A stretch of DNA of 64,000 nt from CAZKSN01 sp964555585. GTDB lineage: Bacteria; Bacillota_I; Bacilli_A; RF39; UBA660. The stretch is from assembly GCA_964555585.1 (NCBI GenBank), contig CAZKSN010000001.1:62001-126000 (forward strand), given 5' to 3'. Of this stretch, positions 17,889-25,836 are shown one piece after another. Position numbers and translations under genes: made by a program. The notes beneath the pieces are model-generated. The model was given only the letters and a program-made list of their open reading frames with translations. It was not told where the DNA came from and ran no database searches. Numbering within the stretch: the stretch's first letter is position 1; each line of letters opens with the position of its first letter.

Positions 17889-18794
17889 ATGAAAAATAAT
17901 AAAATTAGAGTTCTAATTTGGATTGTTTTACTTGTAATAACCCTTGGAATTGGAACTACTGGTTTAATACTTAGTGGTGATTTGAAAAATATTGGTTTCC
18001 TTAAACATTTTTATAAAGTTGAAAATAAAATAAATTTGAATTTTGTTGCTCAGGAATTAAATAATTATTTGGATGAGTATTTTATAAATACTGATACTGT
18101 GGCAGCCGCAAGCGCTTTAGATAACATATTAAGTGTTACAATTAATAATGATGAAAATATAAATTTTGAATTCATATTAAATGATGACATATTATCAGGT
18201 GAATTTGGTACTGAAGATTCTACAATAGGAACAGATCTTTTTAATAGAATTACAGCAATTGTTCAGAATAAATATTTTGATGTTGAGATTGAAAATACTC
18301 TTACTACTCTATCAAGTGCAAATTCAGAATCATTTACAATTAAAAATGACGGATATGAAAAGAGAGAAGAAAATAATAATGTATTATGCAAATTAAATGT
18401 TAGTAAAAAAATAACTATAATTAATTTAAGTGACAGTTATATAAAAACTTCAGATTTAGTAAATGAAACTGAGTTTATTAAAGAAAATGATACATATCAG
18501 AAGAGTTTAAATAATATTATTATTGAAAAAACTGTATTAAATAATAAAATTATAATTTCAGTATATGAAAAAGATAATCTTACAGAAAACACTTATAAAT
18601 CTTTAATATCTTTCCTAACAATACTCTTTGATGAAAATGAGGCAACCAGCTTCACCAATCAATATCCAGTTATTTCTACAGATACTAATTTTGATAAATA
18701 TACAGTTGAAATAAATCCGGAACCCTCTGAAAAGGAAAGCTTAATAACAGCAAATGGATATCAGTTTATTAGAGTAACTATAAATAATGAATAA
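17889..18794 (+). CDS. Hypothetical membrane-anchored extracytoplasmic protein
   Basis: 301 residues: one N-terminal membrane helix (~9-28) and a long hydrophilic, beta-rich, Asn/Ser/Thr-rich part predicted to be outside. One Cys, no repeats, no known motif. AGGAGG precedes the ATG and a clear terminator follows. It lies downstream of def on the same strand, possibly on its own transcript. I do not recognise the family. Confidence 0.65.
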   Translation: MKNNKIRVLIWIVLLVITLGIGTTGLILSGDLKNIGFLKHFYKVENKINLNFVAQELNNYLDEYFINTDTVAAASALDNILSVTINNDENINFEFILNDDILSGEFGTEDSTIGTDLFNRITAIVQNKYFDVEIENTLTTLSSANSESFTIKNDGYEKREENNNVLCKLNVSKKITIINLSDSYIKTSDLVNETEFIKENDTYQKSLNNIIIEKTVLNNKIIISVYEKDNLTENTYKSLISFLTILFDENEATSFTNQYPVISTDTNFDKYTVEINPEPSEKESLITANGYQFIRVTINNE

Positions 18795-18800
18795 AATTAA

Positions 18801-18825
18801 AAACAAACAATGATATTGTTTGTTT
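18801..18825. terminator. Terminator between 18794 and ecfT
   Basis: Arms AAACAAACAAT (18801-18811) and ATTGTTTGTTT (18815-18825) with T8 on the plus strand and T-rich sequence on the other; serves the + gene and perhaps the convergent ecf operon. Confidence 0.8.
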
Positions 18826-18844
18826 TTTTTCTTATTAACTATTT

Positions 18845-19417
18845 TTAATTATAAGCTTTTGCTTTTAAAGTTTTTTCCATTTCTTCTATTCTTTCAAAAA
18901 TATTTTTTATATAAGTTAAAATAAATACATGTGGCTGTTTCAAAAGATTAATTATATTAAATTTAAAGTTTTTTGATAACAGTGAATATTTTATGCTCAA
19001 TCCTTCATCTATTAAAATGGGAATAAAGGATAAAGTTATGGTAATGATTAAATTTATTTGATTTAAATCAATTCTAAATATTTTTAGTGGAAACAGTAAA
19101 TCACTTATAGCTTTAGATAAATTTATCGGAGTTAATATATATGAAATAATATAAGTTATGTTACATACAATCAGGAGTCTAATACCGATTATTAAAGAAT
19201 TTGATATATTAGAAAACATAATATTTACAAATATAATAAATAACATATAGGGAAGTAATTTATTTATATTATGAATTATATTTAATAAGCTTACCTTTAT
19301 AAACAGTGCCAGTATTATTTGAAATATAAATAATACAGTTAGCAAATAATAATTACTTAAACTGAATAATATTAATGTATAAATTATAAAAGACAGCAGT
19401 ATAACTGAATATTTCAT
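18845..19417 (-). CDS. ECF transporter transmembrane protein (EcfT-like, degenerate)
   Basis: 190 residues with about five membrane helices; shorter than typical EcfT (about 260). EcfT joins the ATPases to the substrate subunit through two Ala-Arg-Gly motifs in a cytoplasmic helix pair. Here the second site reads 'LKAKAYN' and the first has no clear ARG, so the coupling motifs are altered. Its ATG overlaps the stop of the ATPase gene (ATGA). The identification rests on operon position and general EcfT layout. Confidence 0.7.
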   Translation of the reverse strand: MKYSVILLSFIIYTLILFSLSNYYLLTVLFIFQIILALFIKVSLLNIIHNINKLLPYMLFIIFVNIMFSNISNSLIIGIRLLIVCNITYIISYILTPINLSKAISDLLFPLKIFRIDLNQINLIITITLSFIPILIDEGLSIKYSLLSKNFKFNIINLLKQPHVFILTYIKNIFERIEEMEKTLKAKAYN

Positions 19418-20223
19418 TCAATTTCATACAATAATCTAAGAATATTATCTTGATTATACTCTTCTATTATAATATTTTTAGATTTTAAATAAATAATTAT
19501 TTTAACTATAAAAGGTATTATGAAATTTAATTTAGTTAAATAATCAATATTATTTAATAAATCTTTTTTTAAGAATTCTTTAACAATTTCTCCATTGTCT
19601 ATAACTACTATTCTATCCGCTATTAAGAGTTCCTCCAGATTATTCGTAACAAATACTACTCCTATATTCTCTTTTACTAAATTTTTTATTAAATCATATA
19701 TATCTTTTTTGCTTGAAGAGTCAAGCATTGAAGTTGATTCATCAAACACTATATACTTTGGTTTTATTGCCAAAATATTAGCTACAGCTATTTTTTGCCT
19801 CTGACCAAGTGACAATTCAAACGGATTACTATAAATATAGTCTGACATCCCTACTTTTTTCAAACTTTCTTTTATTATTTCACCAATTTTATCTTTTTCA
19901 AATTTTAAATTATTTAAAGTGAAGGCAATATCATCATAAACTCTGTTAAAGATTATTTGATTGCTTGGATTCTGAAATACAATATTTACTTTTTTTCTAA
20001 TATCAATTGATTTAGTATATTTATTTATTTCAAGTTCATCTATGGAAATATTTCCTTTAGTACATTCAAATATATTTGATATCACATTTGCCAAAGTGGA
20101 TTTTCCGCTTCCGTTTCTACCAATTATTAATGTTGTTTCTCCCGATTTAATTTTTAAATTTATATTCTTTAATGCATTATTGCCATTATTATAGGTATAA
20201 TAAACTTCTTTTAATTTAATCAT
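19414..20223 (-). CDS. ECF transporter ATPase (EcfA-like)
   Basis: 269 residues. Walker A 'GRNGSGKST' (35-43), Q-loop 'VFQNPSNQIIF', signature 'LSLGQRQ' (137-143) and Walker B 'YIVFDE' (157-162) are intact. The switch histidine expected after 'VFVT' is Asn194, which is unusual. ECF importers normally use two ATPases; only one is in this operon. It overlaps the S-component gene by eight bases and EcfT by four, so the three are co-translated. Confidence 0.85.
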   Translation of the reverse strand: MIKLKEVYYTYNNGNNALKNINLKIKSGETTLIIGRNGSGKSTLANVISNIFECTKGNISIDELEINKYTKSIDIRKKVNIVFQNPSNQIIFNRVYDDIAFTLNNLKFEKDKIGEIIKESLKKVGMSDYIYSNPFELSLGQRQKIAVANILAIKPKYIVFDESTSMLDSSSKKDIYDLIKNLVKENIGVVFVTNNLEELLIADRIVVIDNGEIVKEFLKKDLLNNIDYLTKLNFIIPFIVKIIIYLKSKNIIIEEYNQDNILRLLYEIE

Positions 20224-20749
20224 TAGTATTCTTTTTAAATTTATTTATTACAGGCTCTAATGCTTTCAATAGGAATATCATTGTAGTAATAATTATTGGA
20301 GTCATTATTAATTGTTTTACAATTCTAAGTGGAATAATTATATTGGCGGCATTTTTAGTAATCATAATAACCCAAATTGTATTTAATATCCCATCTACAA
20401 ACAATGTTACCAGAACGACACTTAAAATTAATTTTAAAATTAATCTCTTATCTACTTTAAACATACCTTTTTTATATAGAATTAATCCATATATTCCTCC
20501 CGTTAATAAACCACTTAATGTAAAGCCTGGAAAATACGCTCCTATTGGGAATAACAATGCTCCTATTAGATCACTAAGCATACCAACCAAAGCTCCATAT
20601 TTGTAACCTAGAAGAATAGATACTAAAATTAAAGGAACAAAACTGAAACCTATACTGACAATAGGTGTTCTTATTGATAAAAGCCTGCCTAAAATAATAC
20701 AAATAGCTAACAAGAAAGAACTTATTAAAATCTTTTTTATCTTATCCAT
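20216..20749 (-). CDS. folT: ECF transporter S component, FolT family
   Basis: 177 residues, six membrane helices. 'ILGRLLSIRTPIVSIGFSF' and 'LIGALLFPIGAYFPGFTLSG' are typical of the folate-type S component, which captures folates. It opens a three-gene operon with its own ATPase and EcfT. Substrate is inferred from family similarity. ThyX and folate supply are linked, since ThyX consumes methylene-tetrahydrofolate. A ~100-base leader with a hairpin precedes the gene. Confidence 0.78.
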   Translation of the reverse strand: MDKIKKILISSFLLAICIILGRLLSIRTPIVSIGFSFVPLILVSILLGYKYGALVGMLSDLIGALLFPIGAYFPGFTLSGLLTGGIYGLILYKKGMFKVDKRLILKLILSVVLVTLFVDGILNTIWVIMITKNAANIIIPLRIVKQLIMTPIIITTMIFLLKALEPVINKFKKNTND

Positions 20750-20803
20750 AAAATCCTTTCTTATTTATAAATTATTTTATGAAAAGATTAATGGAATTTT
20801 AAA

Positions 20804-20863
20804 AGATTGAAAATCAAACATATACATTTACGCATTTCAATCACATCCTATAACAGTATTATA
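20804..20863 (-). promoter_or_regulatory. Leader of the folT operon: -10 element and hairpin
   Basis: On the minus strand a TATAAT (20858-20863) is followed by a leader of about 100 bases. It contains arms GATTGAAA (from 20842) and TTTCAATC (to 20805) with a 22-base loop and then TTTT. It could be an attenuator. I compared it by eye with the THF riboswitch core and saw no match. No good -35 was found. Confidence 0.35.
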
Positions 20864-20879
20864 TAATAAATTTTAAAAA

Positions 20880-20911
20880 AAGACTAGTCTTATTTAATTT
20901 CTTCTAGTCTT
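20880..20911 (-). terminator. Terminator after smc
   Basis: Arms AAGACTAG (20880-20887) and CTAGTCTT (20904-20911), overlapping the smc 3' end, then T7 on the minus strand. Confidence 0.7.
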
Positions 20912-23835
20912 ACACTAACTAATTTACTTACTCCACTCTCCTGCATGGTTATTCCATAAAGCAAATCTACATATTCCATAGTTTTTTTCTTATGAGTAAT
21001 AATTAATAATTGAGTTTTATTTCTATAATGCTGCAAATATTCACCAAATTTTTCTGAATTATAATCATCCAAAGCTGATTCCACTTCATCTAAAATAGCA
21101 AATGGAACATTTCTTAAATTCATTATTGCAAATAATAAACTAATTGCAGTTAATGTCTTTTCACCGCCCGAAAGTAATGAAATCGGCTTTAATGTTTTCC
21201 CATTTGGAATAGCAACTATTCCAATTCCAGTTTCCAGTATATTCTCTGGATCAGTTAGTTTTAAATGTGCTTCTCCACCATTGAATAAATCATGAAATAC
21301 CTTATTGAATTCTTTATTAATATTGTGAAATGCTTCTTCAAACTTATCTTTCATCACTTCATCCATAGAATTGATTATTTCTAATAAATCTTTTTCACTA
21401 TTTAATAAATCTTCCTTTTGATCTGATAAAAATGTATATCTTTTATTTATTCTTTCATATTCCTCTATACTTCCAAGATTTACTTCCCCTAAAGATTTCA
21501 ATATTTTCTTAAATTCATATGTCTTATTTCTTGCTTCTTCCTCATCAATTTCCAAAGTATAATTATTAATTGCTTTTTCATAGGTTAAGTTGTATTCCTC
21601 ATTCAAGCGATTCAATAAGTTATCTAATGTTAAGTTGACTCTAACAGTATTTATTTCTATCTCATTTAATCTATTTTTCAATATACCTGATTTACTGTTC
21701 AGCTTTTTCACTGAATTTTCAATATCCTCAATGATTTCTTTTAACTCTTTTCTCTTATATGTTAAATTTTCAATATTCTTATTAATTTCAAGTTTTTCTT
21801 TCTCAAGTTTATAATATTGATCCATTATATCCTTAATTTCTTTATCTATCTTTTCTTTACTGTTTGAAGATAAAGTTTTTATTTCTGACACCAATAAATC
21901 ATAATTCATGTTTAATTTACTGTAACTGTTATTTTTAATCTGAATATTTTCTCTTATATTTAATAATTCTACATTCTTTTTATAAATACTTTCCTTTACA
22001 ACATTAATATTATAATCTATTTCTTTAATTTTCTTATCAAAATCTTCTAGTTTTTCCTTAATATGATTAATTAAAGTCTTTAATCTGATTAATTCAAATT
22101 TATCACCCATGGAACTGTTTACCTCTTTAGAACTTCCACCTGTTACAGAACCTCCAACATGCAGTATTTCGCCATCAAGTGTAACCACTCTGTATCTGTA
22201 GTTAATCTCCTTACTAATATTTTGAGCACTTTCCAGATTAAGAGCGACTATTATATTTCCAAGTTGATTCATAATAATATTATAATATTTTTTATCATAA
22301 TTTATTAATTCAGAAACAACTCCTACATATCCATTACATTTTTTAGCAATGCTTAACACATTAGGATCTATACTTCTTGGCTGTATAATGTTTAAAGGAA
22401 AAAAAGTTACTCTTCCCTTATTGTTTTCCTTTAAGTAATTTATAGCTTCTTTAACAGCTTTTTCATTTTCAACTATGACAAAATTACTTGAAGAACCTAA
22501 AGCAACATCCAACATCAATGAATATTTTTCTTCCACTTCAATTACATTTCCGATAGTATCTTCTATTCCATTTAGAGTCTTGCTATTTAAAACAGCTTTT
22601 ACACTATAAGGAATTTTTTCCATATTTAATATTCTATTTTCTAATAATTCTATTTTATTTACTGTTTCAAATTCTTCTCTTTTTTTCAATTCAAAATCAT
22701 TAGAAAATAAATTTCTTTTCTTTGATAAATCATTTAAATCATTTGATAATAAAGTTAATTTTCCACTGATATCTTTTTCATTTTCATTTAATATATTTAA
22801 ATCTATCTCTATTCCATTTAATTCATTTTTTGATTTAAGTTCTTTTTCTTTAAGAATAATTAAATTATTCATAATACTTTCTGACTTTATATCATATTTA
22901 CTTCTTTCTTCTATTAAAGCCTTTTTTGAAGTCAATTCACCTAACTCACTATTTAAAGAAATTAATCTATTTTGATAGTTTGAAATTTCCTCTTCTATCT
23001 TAATAAATGAAAGTTTGCTTTTTTCAAGTTCCACATTGTCTTTTGTCTGATTTGTATTTTCTAATTCTATTTCATTTTCTAATTTTTCTTTTTCTTCTTT
23101 TAAATGTACCAATGATTCATTGCTGGTGGTAACATCCTTTGTAATTAAAGCTATTTCAATATTTTCAAGCTTACTTTTACACTCTTTGTATTCCTTTGCT
23201 TTTCTCGCAGCATCCTTTAAAGGCAGCAGCTGTTCTTCCAGTTCAGTTATTATAAGATTAATTCTATCTATATTTTCATGAGTATTACTCAGTTTTCTTA
23301 AACTTTCCTCTTTCCTCTTTTTATATTTTAATACTCCAGCAGCTTCTTCCAGAATCATTCTTCTGTCTTCAGGTTTTTCAGAAAGGATCTCCTCTATTTT
23401 TCCCTGTGGAATAATATTAAATGATTCCTTGGATGAAAAAGAGTCAATAAATAAATCGGTGATGTCCTTTAATCTGCATTTTTCATTATTTAAATAATAT
23501 TCATTTTCACCAGTTTTATAAACTACCCTTTTAACTGAAACTTCGTTAAAATCAATTGGCAGTGTTTTACAGGAATTATCAAATACAATATTAACTGAAG
23601 CATGAGTTGAACCCTGTCTGCTTTTTGAACCATTAAAAATAACATCAGTCATATTTAATGAACCTCTTAAAGATTTAACTGACTGTTCACCCAATACCCA
23701 TTTTATTGCATCTACAATATTACTTTTACCACTTCCATTAGGACCTACAATACCTGTAAAAGAAGGAGTAAGAGTTATATTAATTCTATCTGCAAAACTC
23801 TTGAAACCATTTATTATTATTTCTTTAATATACAT
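20890..23835 (-). CDS. smc: SMC chromosome condensation protein, short-armed
   Basis: 981 residues; the usual Bacilli length is about 1,180. Domains in order: N-terminal ATPase with Walker A 'GPNGSGKSN' (31-39), coiled coil (~165-405), hinge (~410-570) with 'VTLDGEILHVGGSVTGG', coiled coil (~575-830), and C-terminal ATPase with signature 'LLSGGEKTLTA' and Walker B 'FAILDEVESALDD'. All functional parts are intact, so the missing length lies in the arms, not in a truncation. It organises and separates chromosomes with ScpA/ScpB. rnc lies eight bases upstream, the usual pair in Bacilli. Confidence 0.95.
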   Translation of the reverse strand: MYIKEIIINGFKSFADRINITLTPSFTGIVGPNGSGKSNIVDAIKWVLGEQSVKSLRGSLNMTDVIFNGSKSRQGSTHASVNIVFDNSCKTLPIDFNEVSVKRVVYKTGENEYYLNNEKCRLKDITDLFIDSFSSKESFNIIPQGKIEEILSEKPEDRRMILEEAAGVLKYKKRKEESLRKLSNTHENIDRINLIITELEEQLLPLKDAARKAKEYKECKSKLENIEIALITKDVTTSNESLVHLKEEKEKLENEIELENTNQTKDNVELEKSKLSFIKIEEEISNYQNRLISLNSELGELTSKKALIEERSKYDIKSESIMNNLIILKEKELKSKNELNGIEIDLNILNENEKDISGKLTLLSNDLNDLSKKRNLFSNDFELKKREEFETVNKIELLENRILNMEKIPYSVKAVLNSKTLNGIEDTIGNVIEVEEKYSLMLDVALGSSSNFVIVENEKAVKEAINYLKENNKGRVTFFPLNIIQPRSIDPNVLSIAKKCNGYVGVVSELINYDKKYYNIIMNQLGNIIVALNLESAQNISKEINYRYRVVTLDGEILHVGGSVTGGSSKEVNSSMGDKFELIRLKTLINHIKEKLEDFDKKIKEIDYNINVVKESIYKKNVELLNIRENIQIKNNSYSKLNMNYDLLVSEIKTLSSNSKEKIDKEIKDIMDQYYKLEKEKLEINKNIENLTYKRKELKEIIEDIENSVKKLNSKSGILKNRLNEIEINTVRVNLTLDNLLNRLNEEYNLTYEKAINNYTLEIDEEEARNKTYEFKKILKSLGEVNLGSIEEYERINKRYTFLSDQKEDLLNSEKDLLEIINSMDEVMKDKFEEAFHNINKEFNKVFHDLFNGGEAHLKLTDPENILETGIGIVAIPNGKTLKPISLLSGGEKTLTAISLLFAIMNLRNVPFAILDEVESALDDYNSEKFGEYLQHYRNKTQLLIITHKKKTMEYVDLLYGITMQESGVSKLVSVRLEEIK

Positions 23836-23843
23836 AAGTACTC

Positions 23844-24488
23844 CTATTTTGCCTGTTTAGAAAATGCATCCTTTGCAGCATTCTGTTCTGCTTCCTTTTT
23901 ACTTTTTCCTATTCCCGTTCCATAACATATTCCATCAATGTTAACTGATACTTTAAAACTCTTGTCATGAGACGGACCTCTTTCACTAATTACCTTATAT
24001 TCAATGGATTTCTTTTCTGTCTGAACCTGTTCCTGAAGCAGACTTTTGTAGTCGCTTAAAAAATCTATGTCCTTTAAAATGTAAGGCACTATCAGCTTAT
24101 TGAACAGTGATTTCACCTTATTTAACCCAAATTCTAAATATATAACTCCTATCACAGCTTCAAATACATCTGCCACAACAGTTTTATTGGCTTTTTTAAT
24201 TCCGTTTCCCAATTTAATATAAATACCTAGATTTATTCTCTTAGCATATTCATATAATGCATTTTCACATACATATAAACTTCTGACTCTGCTCATTTCC
24301 CCTTCTTGCAATGAAGTATTCTTAAATATATATTCACTTGAAACCAATTCAAGCACAGCATCACCTAAGTATTCCAAACGTTCATAGGATATGGTATTAT
24401 GCTCATTAGCGTAAGAAGTATGAGTTAAAGCTGTATCTATTAACTTACTCTGACTTAAATCTATATCATATTTTTTTAACAGGTCCAT
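23844..24488 (-). CDS. rnc: Ribonuclease III
   Basis: 214 residues: N-terminal endonuclease domain with the signature 'ERLEYLGDAVLEL' and the catalytic 'DVFEAVIG', then a C-terminal double-stranded-RNA-binding domain (from about 145). It processes rRNA and other duplex RNA. The ATG at 24488 lies six bases after AGGTG; the ATG at 24497 touches that site and is rejected. Followed by smc after eight bases. Confidence 0.95.
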   Translation of the reverse strand: MDLLKKYDIDLSQSKLIDTALTHTSYANEHNTISYERLEYLGDAVLELVSSEYIFKNTSLQEGEMSRVRSLYVCENALYEYAKRINLGIYIKLGNGIKKANKTVVADVFEAVIGVIYLEFGLNKVKSLFNKLIVPYILKDIDFLSDYKSLLQEQVQTEKKSIEYKVISERGPSHDKSFKVSVNIDGICYGTGIGKSKKEAEQNAAKDAFSKQAK

Positions 24489-24565
24489 ATCATTCACCTA
24501 AATAATTATAACATAGAAATTGCTAAAAAAGAATTTAAAAATTATATTTTAAACATTTTTTAAAA

Positions 24566-24594
24566 TTGACAATGTAAATATTTTGGAATATAAT
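24566..24594 (+). promoter_or_regulatory. Consensus promoter of the J-domain gene
   Basis: -35 TTGACA (24566-24571), 17-base spacer, -10 TATAAT (24589-24594): a perfect housekeeping promoter 26 bases before the ATG. Confidence 0.85.
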
Positions 24595-24620
24595 AACAGT
24601 TATAAAAAAAGAGGCTTAAT

Positions 24621-25178
24621 ATGGAACAAAAAGATTATTATAAAGTACTGGGAATAAATAAAAATGCTACTGACGAAGAAATAAGGTCTGCTTATAGAAA
24701 GCTTGCAAAAAAATATCATCCGGATGTAAATAAAACTCCAGATTCTGAAGAAAAGTTTAAAGAGATAGAAAATGCTTATTCTATTTTATCTGATAAAAGA
24801 AAAAGATTTGATTATGATTATTTATTTGATCACAATATGTTTACTGATGAAATAAAGAGAATGTTTGAAGAGGCAATAGAACATATAGATAAAAAGCTTA
24901 AAGAAAAATCAGATTTAGAAAATGAAACTAAAAATGATATTCGTGATTTGAAAAATTATATTAATGATTATAAAATAGACAATAAAAAGTTTTCAAAGAG
25001 ATTTAAAATAATGCTGATAATCATTGCTTCAATAATTCTTGCAGAAATTTCTTTATTGGCAATACTATTGGTATTAAAAAACAGAGGAAAAGAAAATATT
25101 AATGAAAAACCTTTAAAGGAAGTTTCTTATTCTTTTGAAGATTATGATATGAAATTAATAAAAAAAATACAGCAGTAA
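24621..25178 (+). CDS. Membrane-anchored J-domain protein
   Basis: 185 residues: a complete N-terminal J domain (residues ~4-68) with the HPD tripeptide in 'KKYHPDVNK', a charged coiled-coil linker, one membrane helix (~132-155) and a short tail. It lacks the Gly/Phe and zinc-finger regions of DnaJ, so it is a type III J protein that probably recruits DnaK to the membrane. It is a single-gene transcript with a consensus promoter and a terminator. Confidence 0.85.
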   Translation: MEQKDYYKVLGINKNATDEEIRSAYRKLAKKYHPDVNKTPDSEEKFKEIENAYSILSDKRKRFDYDYLFDHNMFTDEIKRMFEEAIEHIDKKLKEKSDLENETKNDIRDLKNYINDYKIDNKKFSKRFKIMLIIIASIILAEISLLAILLVLKNRGKENINEKPLKEVSYSFEDYDMKLIKKIQQ

Positions 25179-25190
25179 TATTGTATTTTT
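25163..25190. terminator. Bidirectional terminator, J-domain gene and ylbE
   Basis: Arms AAAAATACA (25163-25171) and TGTATTTTT (25182-25190) with T8 on the plus strand and T-rich sequence on the minus; the J-domain stop codon is in the loop. Confidence 0.7.
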
Positions 25191-25191
25191 T

Positions 25192-25416
25192 TTATTCATT
25201 AGTTACTTTAAATATCTTTGATACTAAATCAACACTATCTAAAACATTGCTTATTCTATCAGTGGTTCTTAGATGATATCTTTTTTTCATTTCGTTTACC
25301 ATTTCATCAAATCTATCTGGATTTCTATTAAGTATTTTATACCATTCAGAATTTTCTCTTATAAATTTTATATAAAGTGGATTATTCTTTATTTTCATTT
25401 GAATGTCAAATCTCAT
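25192..25416 (-). CDS. ylbE: YlbE-like protein
   Basis: 74 residues. 'NPLYIKFIRENSEWYKILNR' followed by NP matches the YlbE family pattern FIRxxxxWYxxLxRNP. Function unknown; in Bacillus the gene follows ylbD, which encodes a coat-related protein, and it does so here with a TGATG stop-start overlap (one shared base). The pairing makes the call much stronger. Confidence 0.8.
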   Translation of the reverse strand: MRFDIQMKIKNNPLYIKFIRENSEWYKILNRNPDRFDEMVNEMKKRYHLRTTDRISNVLDSVDLVSKIFKVTNE

Positions 25417-25775
25417 CAGTCACTATAAAACCTATCCATGGGATCAAGTTCACTCTTTTTATTTTTATTTTTATTCTCTTTCTTTTTATCAGAATCACGA
25501 GTTAAATCCTCTAAAAATCCTACAGCTTTCTGCAGACTTGATATATTACTTTGAAATGATTCCAAGTTTATTCCCTTTAAACTGCTTAATAAATTTTTTA
25601 TATTGAAAGAAGATTCACTTTTTTCCTTTTCTCTATATTCATCCCATATTTTATTGTCTTCACCATACATATCATACAGTTCATACATTTTTTGCCAAGA
25701 AATCTTTCCACCATTGACACTTTTAGCAAATTCCGGATTTTTAGATATAAAACTCTTAAAACTTTCCTTTGACAT
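25416..25775 (-). CDS. ylbD: YlbD-like putative spore coat protein
   Basis: 119 residues, soluble. 'FKSFISKNPEFAKSVNGGKI' and 'SWQKMYELYDMYGEDNKIWDEY' fit the YlbD coat-protein family. The middle is Ser/Leu-rich and the C-terminus is a Lys/Asn run ending 'DPMDRFYSD'. It is coupled to ylbE. A mother-cell role in coat assembly is inferred from the family. Confidence 0.8.
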   Translation of the reverse strand: MSKESFKSFISKNPEFAKSVNGGKISWQKMYELYDMYGEDNKIWDEYREKEKSESSFNIKNLLSSLKGINLESFQSNISSLQKAVGFLEDLTRDSDKKKENKNKNKKSELDPMDRFYSD

Positions 25776-25836
25776 TAAAAACCACCTAATACATTTTATG
25801 CGAATTATTAACTTAAATGTACAAAGTGGCTTTTAT

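Noticed and set aside
20750..20870. THF riboswitch before folT
   Set aside because: The conserved core sequences of the known THF riboswitch are not visible.
20890..23835. Frameshifted or truncated smc
   Set aside because: The reading frame is intact and both ATPase halves and hinge are complete, so the shorter length is real.
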